Below, piece after piece: positions 35,767 through 45,211 of a stretch of 64,000 bases of DNA (its first letter is position 1; every line of letters starts with the position of its first letter). The notes under the pieces were generated by a model. That model searched no databases, was not told the DNA's origin, and saw only the letters and a program-made list of their open reading frames with translations. Source of the stretch: an uncultured Veillonella sp. (lineage in GTDB: Bacteria > Bacillota > Negativicutes > Veillonellales > Veillonellaceae); contig UPXS01000005.1 in the NCBI GenBank assembly GCA_900538355.1, forward strand, positions 1 through 64,000. The letters run 5' to 3'. The position numbers and the translations under genes were made by a program.

Positions 35767-38700
35767 TTATCGATTCATAGGATACAATCTTGGTGGATTT
35801 TGATCATCATTTTGTTGATCTTGCTGTGAACCATATGGAGCTTGACCTTGTTGATCATAAGTCATTGGATTCTGTTGTGCAGATTGTTGATTGTGCTGAG
35901 GTTGACGTTGATCACGACGACGTGTATTTTGAGATGCAGTCGGTCTTGGTTTAGTCAATTCATCAATAGATACAGCATTCGGAATCGTTACAGAAGGAGT
36001 ATCTTCGTGGACGTCATCAAGTTCACTGAAGGAAGGTCCTGTCTTAGCCGCTTGAGCAGCCTTACGTTCCGCCTCAATTTGTTGACGTGCAAGCTCTGCA
36101 CGACGACGAGCATTTTCTTGCTGTTCTTTAACACGTTGAATCGCTTCAGCTCGTTCTTTTGCTTTACGTTCCACTTCAGCTTGTGCAAGTGCCTGTTGAC
36201 GAGCTTCTTCTGCTTTGCGTTCCGCTTCTAAATGAGCTTGGTAGCGTTCTTCAGCAATACGTTTTGCCTCTGCTGCTTGACGTTCAGCTTCTGCTCGTTC
36301 TGCAGCCAATCTAGCTTGTTCAGCCTTACGTGCCTCAGCAGCTATACGAGCTTCTTCGGCTTTACGAGCTTCTTCTGCTCGTCTAGCTTCTTCTATGCGA
36401 CGAGCTTCCTCTGCTCTACGAGCCTCTTCTGCACGTTTCGCTTCGGCTGCGATTCGAGCTTCCTCAGCCTTACGAAGTTCTTCTGCCCGTTTTGCTTCGG
36501 CTGCGATTCGAGCTTCCTCGGCCTTACGTAATTCTTCCTGACGTTTTGCTTCAGCAGCAACGCGGGCTTCTTCTGCTTTACGAGCCGCTTCGATACGTTC
36601 TTGTTCAGCCTTGCGTTGTGCCTCAAGTCTAGCAGCTTCTAAACGACGTGCTTCTTCTGCTTTTCGTGCTTCTTCTGCCAAACGAGCTTGTTCAGCTTTA
36701 CGAGCCGCTTCAATTCGAGCTTCTTCAGCCTTACGCGCTTCTTCAGCTCGTTTAGCCTCTGCTGCAACACGAGCTTCCTCTGCTTTACGGGCTGCTTCAA
36801 TTCTAGCCTCTTCGGCTTTACGCGCTTCCTCGGCACGACGCGCTTCCTCAGCTTTTCTTGCTGCTTCAATACGTTGTGCTTCTAAGGCAGCTTTTGCCTC
36901 TGCCGCTTTACGAGCATCTTCTTGACGTTTCGCTTCTAATGCAGCCTGTTCAGCTGCACGTTGTGCTTCTAAGGCAGCTTTTGCTTCTGCCGCTTTACGA
37001 GCTTCTTCGGCACGACGAGCTTCCAATGCTTCTTGTTCTGCCTTTCGTTGTGCTTCTAAACGTGCTTTTGCTTCAGCAGCTAAGCGTTCTTCTTCAGCCT
37101 TTTTAGCTTCTAATGCGGCCTTTTCTGCTGCCCTTTGTGCTTCAAAACGAGCCTTAGCTTCAGCGGCTTGTCTAGCTTCTTCTGCCTTGCGGGCTGCTTC
37201 AATACGAGCCGCTTCAATTCTACGTTCTTCTTCAAGACGTTTTGCTTCGGCCGCTACACGAGCTTCCTCCGCTTTACGTGCTGCTTCTAAACGATCGGCT
37301 TCCACCTTTCTAGCAGCTTCAATACGCGCCATTTCAGCTTTACGTGCTTCTTCAGCCTTACGAGCTTCAGCTACCTTTCGATCAAGCTCAGCTTTTCTTT
37401 CTGCCTCTAAGCGCTTAGCCTCTTCTGCTTGTCGCATTTCCTCAGCTTTTTTCGCTTCTAAGGCCGCTTTATCTTTAGCAGCTTGCGCCTCTTGAGCAGC
37501 CTTTAACTCCGCAGCCTTACGATCAGCTTCGGCTTTTTCTGCCATCTTACGTTCAACTTCAGCATGTTTTGCTTCGGCCGCTTTACGTGCCAATTCAGCC
37601 TTTTCTGCTGCTAAACGAGCTTCTTCAGCCTTCTTACGAGCTAATGCTTCTTCTGCATCTTTCGCTTTTTTAAGCTGTGCCTCTTTTTTTGCATCAGCTG
37701 CAGCTTTATCGCTCAATTTTTTTGTTTCTTCGTGAGCAATTGTTTCTGCCTGTTTTGCAGGAGTCATAGTAGATTTAGATGTATCTACAGTTCCCTTATT
37801 GGTATCTTTACCATTTATAGGCCCTACAGGAATTTGTGTACCACTTTGAGTTGGATGACCCAAACTGTCTGTTACATCTTTTGGTACATTGACCGCAATA
37901 GTCTGATGTTTCTGTGGATTTGCAAGAGATTCAGGAATCAATAAGAATCGTATTGGCAAGTTAGATGCACCTGCCGGCATGAAGTTTAATGTTAACAAAT
38001 CGCCTGCATTGTAATTACCCATAAGACGGCTATCTAATATAGTACCGTCCCCTAGTGCAGTAATCCCATCGGCACCACCGATATGATAGGTACGCGTATC
38101 GGTTTGACCTCTACGGGCACCTTGTTGATGAAGTGCTTTTACCGTAAAAGAGCCAGAATATGGCCCACCAAGAGGATTAAAATACAATCTAAATGGTTCA
38201 TTACCCTTTGTAGGAATTTTTAGAGTGTATGAAACACCATAGTTACCACGGTCACGAACAAATGCTTTATTTTGCATTTCATCTACACCATTGATAAAGG
38301 CATCCTCACGGTCATTACCAACTTCAACAAAAGCACCGCCTAAAGCAGTATCAAAAGGCGTGGTAACCTCCATATTACGCTTAGAACCAGTATATGTACC
38401 GCGCAATTGAATTTCATCAATAGGTAAGTTCTTAGCCCAATGTGATGCATCAACGGCGTCCATGCCCATAGGTAGCATCATAACGCGAGCAAAGATGGGC
38501 GCCTCTGTTTTAATATCTACAATGCCTGTAAATAATGCATCTTGATACACCGGAGTATTTTCCAAATCAGTAAAGATTAACTGACGCCCTTGGGGAGGAA
38601 TGCTTAGCGAGTATAAGGGTCTCGCATTAGGACTTTCATCTAAAGGATGCTCCAAATCCTTACGGGATAAATCGCGACCAGCAGCAAAATAATCTGGCGT

Positions 38701-39054
38701 TGCCACAGATTTAAGCTGTCTCATTACATGAACAGTATTAGGATATGCCGTTTGATTTTCTAGTACGATAGCAATCTTATGGGGCTGATCCATTTCATTT
38801 ACGTGATAAAAATAAATGCGGCCATTCCCATTAATGGTACCAGCACTAAGTGTACCGCCTACTGGGCCTACATATTCAGGGCTATCCGATAATAGCAATG
38901 TATCCGTTTGAGACACCAAGCTTGGTGGCAACGGAGAAAACTGAAAATATCCAATTGATTGTAAATCTATATCACGAGCCTCTACATGGCCTGTAAGCGC
39001 AGCCATGGCGGCCATCGCCGCAGCTACACAATATTTTGATTTATAAGAAAACAT
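35767..39054 (-). CDS. Exported protein with a very long Glu/Lys/Arg/Ala helix
   Basis: I do not recognise the family. The 1095-residue protein has a signal peptide (cleavage likely after Val-Glu-Ala, residue 26), an N-terminal globular region (about 27-380) and a linker. About 565 residues (about 438-1003) of Ala, Glu, Lys and Arg follow in short repeats such as AEEARKAEEARIEAARKAE, almost without Gly or Pro. Last comes a Gln/Asn/Pro/Arg-rich tail. The long part should be a single charged helix or coiled coil, as in TolA domain II but far longer. No C-terminal anchor, SLH or cell-wall motif is visible. It starts 12 bases after whiA and precedes the operon terminator. Confidence 0.75.
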   Translation of the reverse strand: MFSYKSKYCVAAAMAAMAALTGHVEARDIDLQSIGYFQFSPLPPSLVSQTDTLLLSDSPEYVGPVGGTLSAGTINGNGRIYFYHVNEMDQPHKIAIVLENQTAYPNTVHVMRQLKSVATPDYFAAGRDLSRKDLEHPLDESPNARPLYSLSIPPQGRQLIFTDLENTPVYQDALFTGIVDIKTEAPIFARVMMLPMGMDAVDASHWAKNLPIDEIQLRGTYTGSKRNMEVTTPFDTALGGAFVEVGNDREDAFINGVDEMQNKAFVRDRGNYGVSYTLKIPTKGNEPFRLYFNPLGGPYSGSFTVKALHQQGARRGQTDTRTYHIGGADGITALGDGTILDSRLMGNYNAGDLLTLNFMPAGASNLPIRFLLIPESLANPQKHQTIAVNVPKDVTDSLGHPTQSGTQIPVGPINGKDTNKGTVDTSKSTMTPAKQAETIAHEETKKLSDKAAADAKKEAQLKKAKDAEEALARKKAEEARLAAEKAELARKAAEAKHAEVERKMAEKAEADRKAAELKAAQEAQAAKDKAALEAKKAEEMRQAEEAKRLEAERKAELDRKVAEARKAEEARKAEMARIEAARKVEADRLEAARKAEEARVAAEAKRLEEERRIEAARIEAARKAEEARQAAEAKARFEAQRAAEKAALEAKKAEEERLAAEAKARLEAQRKAEQEALEARRAEEARKAAEAKAALEAQRAAEQAALEAKRQEDARKAAEAKAALEAQRIEAARKAEEARRAEEARKAEEARIEAARKAEEARVAAEAKRAEEARKAEEARIEAARKAEQARLAEEARKAEEARRLEAARLEAQRKAEQERIEAARKAEEARVAAEAKRQEELRKAEEARIAAEAKRAEELRKAEEARIAAEAKRAEEARRAEEARRIEEARRAEEARKAEEARIAAEARKAEQARLAAERAEAERQAAEAKRIAEERYQAHLEAERKAEEARQQALAQAEVERKAKERAEAIQRVKEQQENARRRAELARQQIEAERKAAQAAKTGPSFSELDDVHEDTPSVTIPNAVSIDELTKPRPTASQNTRRRDQRQPQHNQQSAQQNPMTYDQQGQAPYGSQQDQQNDDQNPPRLYPMNR

Positions 39055-39066
39055 ATATTAATACCT

Positions 39067-40014
39067 CTATATTTCTTCAAGCCCCATAGGGTCATACGTA
39101 AGTGCTAATGCTTCGATTTTCTTTAAACGATGACCAATACCCGACTTGGATAATTCGCCATCCATCAATTCTTCTAGCTCTTTTAAGCTCGCTTCTGGAT
39201 TGTCCCATCTCAATCGTGCTACAACCTTCAACTTGTCAGGCAATGCATCAATACCAATTTCTCTATCGATGATTCGAATTGCTTTTACCTGACGTACAGC
39301 AGCATCTACAACCTTTTGTAAATTGGCGGTCTCACAGTTTACTTGTCGATTGATTTGATTTCGCACAGTCTTCATAATGCGCACATTTTCAAACTCCATC
39401 AAGGCTGATTGAGCGCCCATAATCTGCAAGCAATTCGTTACTGCGTCGCCTTCTTTAAGGTATACCACATATTCTTCTTTACGCTCCGTCAATCCTGCAT
39501 GAATGTGAAAGAGCCGCAATACGTGAATAATTTCCTTTGCAAAATTCTCATTACCGGTCATAAACTCAAGATGATAGTCACTTTGTGGCTTATTAACAGA
39601 GCCGCCACCTAAAAAGGCACCTCGTAAAAAGGCACGTCGTGCCTCCATAGATTTAAGCCAACTACGAGGAATTTGTTCAGTTACAGGCCATAAAGCAAGA
39701 TCTTCTAAAGCCTGTCGCCCTTCTATGGATGGCTCCACAGATAGGGTATACATATTTTTCTTACGCAAGTTAAGCCCTTGTCGTACTAATACATTGGTAG
39801 GCAATTCATATTGTTTCTTTAAAATGCCTAACAAGCGACGAGCTACTGCATTATTTGCAGTAGCTAATCTAATACCAACAGCGCCCTTCATCCCCAGAAT
39901 GATAGATCCACCCATGCGCAATAAGCAAGACGCTTCAATCTTCATGGCCACATCTGCATCACTCGAGGATTCATATTGGCATAATTCATTTTTTACATCT
40001 TCAGCAAATGACAT
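39067..40014 (-). CDS. whiA: DNA-binding protein WhiA
   Basis: WhiA is a conserved Gram-positive DNA-binding protein needed for sporulation in Streptomyces and affecting division in Bacillus. The 315-residue protein has the degenerate homing-endonuclease-like N-terminal domain (SFAEDVKNEL, RRAFLRGAFLGGGSVNKPQSDYHLEF pattern) and a C-terminal helix-turn-helix (EASLKELEELMDGELSKSGIGHRLKK pattern). It is the third gene of rapZ-yvcK-whiA, with 15 bases between it and yvcK. Confidence 0.96.
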   Translation of the reverse strand: MSFAEDVKNELCQYESSSDADVAMKIEASCLLRMGGSIILGMKGAVGIRLATANNAVARRLLGILKKQYELPTNVLVRQGLNLRKKNMYTLSVEPSIEGRQALEDLALWPVTEQIPRSWLKSMEARRAFLRGAFLGGGSVNKPQSDYHLEFMTGNENFAKEIIHVLRLFHIHAGLTERKEEYVVYLKEGDAVTNCLQIMGAQSALMEFENVRIMKTVRNQINRQVNCETANLQKVVDAAVRQVKAIRIIDREIGIDALPDKLKVVARLRWDNPEASLKELEELMDGELSKSGIGHRLKKIEALALTYDPMGLEEI

Positions 40015-40029
40015 AGGTATCCCTTCTCA

Positions 40030-41379
40030 TTAATGATCATCTCGTTGGAGATAATACTCTAAGATATGTGGTTCAGTATCCGATTGCATGGCGTGAACAA
40101 TATCCATAATTACTTTACCTAACCGTTCAGGATCATGAACAGCAGGCTTTTTCGGACTGATTAAGGTAGCCCGAATCGTGCGAATCCCTTTAGCTTGTAG
40201 TTTCTTAGTATCTAATGCTACAGGCTCTGAACCTACGGCACTATATTGTTCTACCATTTGAATTGGTAGTGGTCCATCGTTTGCCAGAACTGTATCTATG
40301 ATGCCTTCACCACCATGAGCGATGAGAGCCTCTACATGATCACTAAGTGTATAACCTGTTGTTTCACCAGGTTGAGTCATAACATTGGCAATATAAATTT
40401 TATTTGCCTTGCTAGCACGTATATGAGATGCAATTTTATCGGTCAACAAGTTTGGAATGATACTTGTATATAAACTACCAGGTCCAAAAATGATGACATC
40501 TGCTTCATCAATAGCACGTAAAGCAGCGCCTTCTGGTTTTGGTTGTGCCGGTTCGCTATACATATGACGAATGCGTTTACCAGAGTTAGGAATATTACTT
40601 TCACCTTCTACAATGGTACCATCTGTCATCTCAGCTACTAATTTAATAAACTCTGTAGATGAAGGAATTACACGACCGCGGACACGTAGTAATTTACTAG
40701 CTGCTTCAAGTGCTTCCTCCACATCACCATCATATACTTGCGCAAGGGCAGTAATAAAGAGGTTGCCAAAGCTATGGCCAGATAGCTCATTTTCCCCTTC
40801 AAAGCGGTAGCGGAAAAGATTTTCCATAACCCCTTCTTGTTCCGCTAATGCTACCAAGCAGTTACGCAAGTCACCAGGTGCAATCATTTTAAAATCTTCC
40901 CGTAAACGACCTGATGAGCCACCATCATCAGCTACTGTAACGATAGCTGATAAATTAGATGTATGTGTCTTCAATCCACGCAATAGGTTAGATAATCCAG
41001 TACCACCGCCGATAACAACGATTTTAGGACCTTTATCAAGGCGTATATTTTGGAAGATAATATCTGATACCTTACTATCAGGATTAGGCAATACAGCACG
41101 AATAATCGTTTTAATAACCTTACTAGTACCGATTAGCATTAGAACGGCACCAATCGATAATATAACTGCACCCACAGCAATGAGCACATTATAATTGTAA
41201 AAGCCTGTCATATTATAGGAAAAGGCCAGTACAATATCTTCAAGAACGGCAAGCCATTGATAGTTAAACATCAAGGAAATGCCAATGATTAATAGACCTA
41301 CACCACAACTAAATAGGGCAAGCCAACGTTTAATATTTAGGCCCGGTATAAGCCACCGAAACCATCTTTTTCGCAACAT
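40030..41379 (-). CDS. yvcK: YvcK/GlmR family protein with N-terminal membrane segment
   Basis: YvcK (GlmR) binds UDP-GlcNAc and, in Bacillus, stimulates GlmS to send carbon into cell-wall precursors. The 449-residue protein has a CofD-like domain from about 118 on, with KIVVIGGGTGLSNLLRGLK, ADDGGSSGRLREDF, PGDLRNCLVAL and IFGPGSLYTSIIPNLL. Ahead of it, residues 15-90 form two membrane helices, absent from the 317-residue Bacillus protein. The enzyme-like domain is thus likely held on the inner face of the membrane. It follows rapZ by 12 bases. Confidence 0.94.
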   Translation of the reverse strand: MLRKRWFRWLIPGLNIKRWLALFSCGVGLLIIGISLMFNYQWLAVLEDIVLAFSYNMTGFYNYNVLIAVGAVILSIGAVLMLIGTSKVIKTIIRAVLPNPDSKVSDIIFQNIRLDKGPKIVVIGGGTGLSNLLRGLKTHTSNLSAIVTVADDGGSSGRLREDFKMIAPGDLRNCLVALAEQEGVMENLFRYRFEGENELSGHSFGNLFITALAQVYDGDVEEALEAASKLLRVRGRVIPSSTEFIKLVAEMTDGTIVEGESNIPNSGKRIRHMYSEPAQPKPEGAALRAIDEADVIIFGPGSLYTSIIPNLLTDKIASHIRASKANKIYIANVMTQPGETTGYTLSDHVEALIAHGGEGIIDTVLANDGPLPIQMVEQYSAVGSEPVALDTKKLQAKGIRTIRATLISPKKPAVHDPERLGKVIMDIVHAMQSDTEPHILEYYLQRDDH

Positions 41380-41391
41380 AAGAACCCCTAT

Positions 41392-42306
41392 CTAGTTACC
41401 AAGTGTTTTAATTTCATGAGGATTATAATCTTCTTCTACATTATTTTTCATCATATCTCGATGTTCTACAGAAACACGATACCCCTTTTCTAATAGATGG
41501 GAATATAATGCTTCTGCCATGGCCACAGATCTATGCATACCGCCAGTACAACCTACAGCCACGATAAATTGAGATTTCCCTTCTTGCTCATAATTAGGCA
41601 CAAGGAAATCTATGGTATCAAAGTATCGTTTTTTAAATTCCTCTGTAACCTCAAAGGAGTGAATGTATTCATTAACAGCTTTCACACGGCCTGTTTTATG
41701 ACGGAAATCTGGAATATAGAATGGGTTTGGTAAAAATCGTACATCCCAAACCATATCAGCATCTAAAGGGATTCCATATTTAAAACCAAAGCTCACTACT
41801 GTAATAGACATGCCATGACCTTCGTCTACTTGAGTAAAGCGAGTCTTTAAATACTCTTTTAGGCTAGCTGTCTTCATATTTGTTGTATCAATAATAAAGT
41901 CTGCTTTATGACGTACAGAATTTAAAATTTGACGCTCTTCTTTTAATCCTGTAGTAATCATTCCATCTGGAGCTAACGGATGGCTACGACGACTTTCTTT
42001 ATATCGTCTAATTAAAGTCTCATCTGTGGCATCCATAAACACGATTTCATAATCCACCTTCATTTCTCTCAATGTTTCAAGAGAGGAAGAAAGAGCTTCA
42101 AAGAATTCACCGCCCCGGATATCTACAACCAAAGCCACACGATTTGTACGCTCCCCACCTTGTCGACAAATCTCACTTAACTTAGGAATAAGTACAGGAG
42201 GAATATTATCAATACATAGATAACCCATGTCCTCTAATGCTTGAAGTACCTGCGTTTTACCGGCACCAGACATACCTGTAACAATTAATAAACGAAATGC
42301 TTCCAT
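41392..42306 (-). CDS. rapZ: RNase adapter protein RapZ
   Basis: RapZ-family proteins bind nucleotides and, in E. coli, sense glucosamine-6-phosphate and direct RNase E to a small RNA; in Firmicutes (YvcJ) the role is less clear. The 304-residue protein has Walker A GMSGAGKT (11-18), the Walker B-like VALVVDIRGGEFF, and a C-terminal domain with VAVGCTGGMHRSVAMAEAL, the conserved sugar-binding motif. It starts the rapZ-yvcK-whiA set, 12 bases after a HAD phosphatase gene. Confidence 0.95.
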   Translation of the reverse strand: MEAFRLLIVTGMSGAGKTQVLQALEDMGYLCIDNIPPVLIPKLSEICRQGGERTNRVALVVDIRGGEFFEALSSSLETLREMKVDYEIVFMDATDETLIRRYKESRRSHPLAPDGMITTGLKEERQILNSVRHKADFIIDTTNMKTASLKEYLKTRFTQVDEGHGMSITVVSFGFKYGIPLDADMVWDVRFLPNPFYIPDFRHKTGRVKAVNEYIHSFEVTEEFKKRYFDTIDFLVPNYEQEGKSQFIVAVGCTGGMHRSVAMAEALYSHLLEKGYRVSVEHRDMMKNNVEEDYNPHEIKTLGN

Positions 42307-42318
42307 AGTTTTACTCCA

Positions 42319-43131
42319 TTATAAAAGATTCTTTTCTATCCAGTGAGCTACACCATCTTCATTATGATGACCACATACCTCATGAGCCACAGCTTTTACA
42401 TGTTCCGCAGCATTTGAAACAGCTACTGAATACCCCGTTTCACTGAGCATAGAAATATCATTTTCTGCGTTACCAAAAGAAATTATATGTTCTAAACCAA
42501 TGTTGTTTTCCATGGCTAATTGAGCTAATGCACGTCCTTTTGATACATTAGGGGCAGTTATTTCAAGAAAATCTCGTTGGCTGCGTACCAATGTAACTTC
42601 ATTACCAACTAAAGGCGTTAAGATATCAATAATTCGATCAATGCCCTCTTCTGTATCGATAGCAATAAGCTTGTTAGGTTCCAAGGAAAGCGTATAGATT
42701 CTATCGCCTAAAAAATCAGCTACAGCTCCAGTTTGCTGCTCATAACGATCAGATTGCCAATTTCTATGATGACATAGTAAATGATCATCTACATACGATT
42801 GTATATGCCAATCATAGTGTTGACCGAGTTCAAAAATACGATGTACTACATCGATAGGAACCGTTTGTTCAAATAGCTTATATCCCGTTTCTAACTCTTG
42901 TATTAATCCACCGGAAAATAAAATCATCGGCACATTACCTAGCTGTAATGCGGTACCAATTGGTTTTGCCGTTTGATACATGCGACCTGTAGCAATTGTT
43001 ATACCAATTCCCTTCTGCTGTAAACTCTGCAATACATTTACAGTATACTCAGAAACCGTATTATCACTACGTACCAAGGTCTCATCACAATCTATGGCGA
43101 CCATTTTTATATGAGAAAAAGAAGGATTCAT
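42319..43131 (-). CDS. Cof-type HAD family phosphatase
   Basis: The 270-residue protein has the HAD motif I VAIDCDETLVRSD, motif II region ATGRMYQTAK, a Cof-type cap, and motif III/IV GFGNAENDISMLSETGYSVAVSNA-like (ISFGNAENDISML). It likely dephosphorylates a sugar phosphate or a related small molecule; the substrate is not known. The ATG at 43131 has a perfect GGAGGT ahead; a GTG at 43146 lies before that site and was rejected. It is the first gene of the operon that continues into rapZ. Confidence 0.9.
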   Translation of the reverse strand: MNPSFSHIKMVAIDCDETLVRSDNTVSEYTVNVLQSLQQKGIGITIATGRMYQTAKPIGTALQLGNVPMILFSGGLIQELETGYKLFEQTVPIDVVHRIFELGQHYDWHIQSYVDDHLLCHHRNWQSDRYEQQTGAVADFLGDRIYTLSLEPNKLIAIDTEEGIDRIIDILTPLVGNEVTLVRSQRDFLEITAPNVSKGRALAQLAMENNIGLEHIISFGNAENDISMLSETGYSVAVSNAAEHVKAVAHEVCGHHNEDGVAHWIEKNLL

Positions 43132-43166
43132 TCTTACCTCCTTCACAAGAAAATCTAATACTCTTT

Positions 43167-43175
43167 ATTATACCA
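43167..43175 (-). promoter_or_regulatory. Extended -10 promoter of the HAD-rapZ-yvcK-whiA operon
   Basis: TGGTATAAT on the minus strand is a full extended -10 box, about 35 bases before the start codon. The -35 region is poor. Confidence 0.55.
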
Positions 43176-43382
43176 TTTATAGTGCGTATATAGATAGAAT
43201 ATGCAGTAATGCACTAACATAAAAATATTTTCATAATCCAATAACAGTATTTATAAATCATACAATTTATGACTTATAAATATAACAGCTAATAAATGTA
43301 ATATCTAAAATTGTCTAACGTTACCAAAATTGCATAATAAAGAGTATTCTATATCAATTTGTTATAGGAATATATATTAATC

Positions 43383-43418
43383 ATAAAAAAAAGAGACTCC
43401 CGAAGGAGTCTCTTTTAT
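43383..43418 (-). terminator. Terminator of the first ompM gene
   Basis: A 12-bp stem (43389-43400 with 43405-43416) with a CGAA tetraloop and a T-run on the minus strand follows the ompM stop codon. Confidence 0.9.
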
Positions 43419-43434
43419 ATGGTTAACTATCAAA

Positions 43435-44646
43435 TTAGAATTTGTAGTTAAGGTCTGCACGGTAGAAGTCGTTAAGATCGTTACCGGATTGAGTTTTCCA
43501 GTCGAAACCGTAGTAAGCGGACAAGCCAACGTTGTTTTGCAATGCATAGTCAACAGTTGCCAACCAACCTTTGGAATCAGCACCGTATTTTTGGTTCCAA
43601 GTGGAATCAATGATAGGAGCGTTTTCTTTTTGGTTGAAGTATTGGCCTTTAACACCCCAAGTACCTTGTTTTGCGATGTTGTAGTTACCAAAACCAAGAC
43701 CTGCAGTCCAAGCTTGAGAATGATCAACATGGGAATCTCTCAACCATTCGCCACCAACCCAAACTTTGTCGAAGTTAGCATCAGCGTTGAAGCCATAGAT
43801 ATTTTTGTAACCATTAGTGCTATCTTGGTTAACGCGATCGTAGAAACCACCAACCATAGTATGTTTACCTACTTTACCTTTTAAGCCAAGGTAAGTGTTA
43901 GTTACGTTTTGGTCTTTAGTCAAGCCAGCTGCTTCGCCGGATACCATGTAACCGTAAGCTGCTTGAGCCATAATTTTGTCGTTACCAGCGTTCAATTGAG
44001 CACCATCGAAAGTACCGTCAAATGCTAAACCGCCACCGATAGTTTGGCCGAAACGACCAGCTTTCAAGGATACGCGTTCGCCGAATTTATGGTTTACATA
44101 AGCGCGGTCGATTGTAGCGTTTGCGTTACCACCGTTTTGGGAGTTACCCAATTCGAAGTTACCAGAAGTCAAACGAACAACTGCGTCAGTGCGATCGTTT
44201 ACTTTTGCGTTGAATTGTACACGAGCACGAGCGTCGAATTTGGATTTAGCATGTTCAGCATCTTGGTAACGAAGACGAGCATCACCAGTAACTTTTACGT
44301 TACCTACGCGGTCTTCCAAGCGAGCTACACGAACGCCCAAGTTGTTCAATTCGTTGGAGAATTCATCAGCCAAACGGTTGATCATAGCTTGTTGTTCAGC
44401 GTTAGCGCGGTCTTGGTTAGCCATAGCTTTAGCTACCATTTGAGCCATTTCGTAACGAGTGATGTTGTTTTGGCCTTTGAAAGTGCCATCTGGGTAACCA
44501 TTTACGATACCAGCGTTAGCCAATTGGGAAACTGCTTGGTATGCCCAAGAATCTGGAGTTACATCGGAGAATGGGTTAGCTGCGAATGCAGTAGTTACAC
44601 CCAAAACTGCTGTTGCTGCAAAGATTGCTGCGAATTGTTTTTTCAT
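43435..44646 (-). CDS. ompM: OmpM-type outer membrane porin with SLH domain (copy A)
   Basis: OmpM proteins of Negativicutes tie the outer membrane to the cell wall and act as porins. The 403-residue protein has a signal peptide (cleavage after AFA, residue 22), one SLH domain (about 24-78: NPFSDVTPDSWAYQAVSQLA), a coiled-coil linker (about 85-112), and a beta-barrel from about 115 ending in Phe (YRADLNYKF), the mark of barrel insertion. The SLH domain is expected to bind polyamine-modified peptidoglycan. The start at 44646 follows GAAGGA and begins the signal peptide; an upstream in-frame start only adds an unlikely extension. It has its own promoter and terminator. Confidence 0.93.
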   Translation of the reverse strand: MKKQFAAIFAATAVLGVTTAFAANPFSDVTPDSWAYQAVSQLANAGIVNGYPDGTFKGQNNITRYEMAQMVAKAMANQDRANAEQQAMINRLADEFSNELNNLGVRVARLEDRVGNVKVTGDARLRYQDAEHAKSKFDARARVQFNAKVNDRTDAVVRLTSGNFELGNSQNGGNANATIDRAYVNHKFGERVSLKAGRFGQTIGGGLAFDGTFDGAQLNAGNDKIMAQAAYGYMVSGEAAGLTKDQNVTNTYLGLKGKVGKHTMVGGFYDRVNQDSTNGYKNIYGFNADANFDKVWVGGEWLRDSHVDHSQAWTAGLGFGNYNIAKQGTWGVKGQYFNQKENAPIIDSTWNQKYGADSKGWLATVDYALQNNVGLSAYYGFDWKTQSGNDLNDFYRADLNYKF

Positions 44647-44741
44647 AGTTGAATTCCTTCTTTCTGAAAAAAAATAGAAATACAAAATGTTACAAGTCAT
44701 AACATTCACATTCTACTCTGTTCTTCAGATAAGAATTTCTG

Positions 44742-44761
44742 GGAGTGTCCACGTTTCCTCG
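44742..44761 (-). promoter_or_regulatory. Conserved 5' leader element of ompM copy A
   Basis: The minus-strand sequence CGAGGAAACGTGGACACTCC is found identically in the leader of ompM copy B, at nearly the same distance from promoter and start codon, while the bases around it differ. It lies about 50-70 bases after the expected transcript start and 95 bases before the ATG. A role in mRNA stability or binding of a small RNA or protein is inferred. Confidence 0.6.
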
Positions 44762-44816
44762 CCACATTCTGTATCGAAGTTCTTCGTTTCATGTGTTTGT
44801 TATCTCTTGTACGGTG

Positions 44817-44845
44817 ATATTAGCATAACCAAATTTTCGTGTAAA
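44817..44845 (-). promoter_or_regulatory. Promoter of ompM copy A
   Basis: TTTACA (44840-44845) and TAATAT (44817-44822) are 17 bases apart on the minus strand. The spacer shares AAAATTTGG with the promoter of copy B. Confidence 0.7.
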
Positions 44846-45211
44846 CCCTTTTTTCTCAATTTCATTCTCATTATAAAAATTTTATAATTTAAAATGACCT
44901 CAAATTCAGATTTTATCTGGTTTTATAAGGTCTAATTTTTTTTACTAAAAATATCAAATTTATCTTTTTTCTTACTAAACGAGATTTATTATCATGTATA
45001 TTATTAAGTTCTGCTAATCAATCAATATATCATTAATTAGTTTATACCTATTTTATGCATAAATGGTTCATAAACACCTCATACAATATATTGTGTAACA
45101 AATCTCTATATATACTAATCAAATTAATTTTTAAGGTTCACTATATATAGATTTATTTTACTATATATATACTATTATATACAAAAGTAAATATTATCTA
45201 TCTCTATATAA

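Larger units (their letters stand above)
43132..43434. other. Intergenic gap between HAD gene and first ompM
   Basis: This AT-rich gap of about 300 bases holds the promoter of the HAD-rapZ operon (43167-43175) and the terminator of the first ompM gene (43383-43418). No gene is seen in the remaining 200 bases. Confidence 0.6.

Noticed and set aside
36232..37495. Long Ser/Ala/Arg- or Phe/Ser/Cys-rich open frames on the plus strand
   Set aside because: They are shadows of the A/E/K/R repeats of the minus-strand gene at 35767-39054. They lack ribosome-binding sites and have repeat-driven composition.
43377..43730. 117-residue frame on the minus strand
   Set aside because: It is an out-of-frame reading inside ompM copy A and runs through its terminator.
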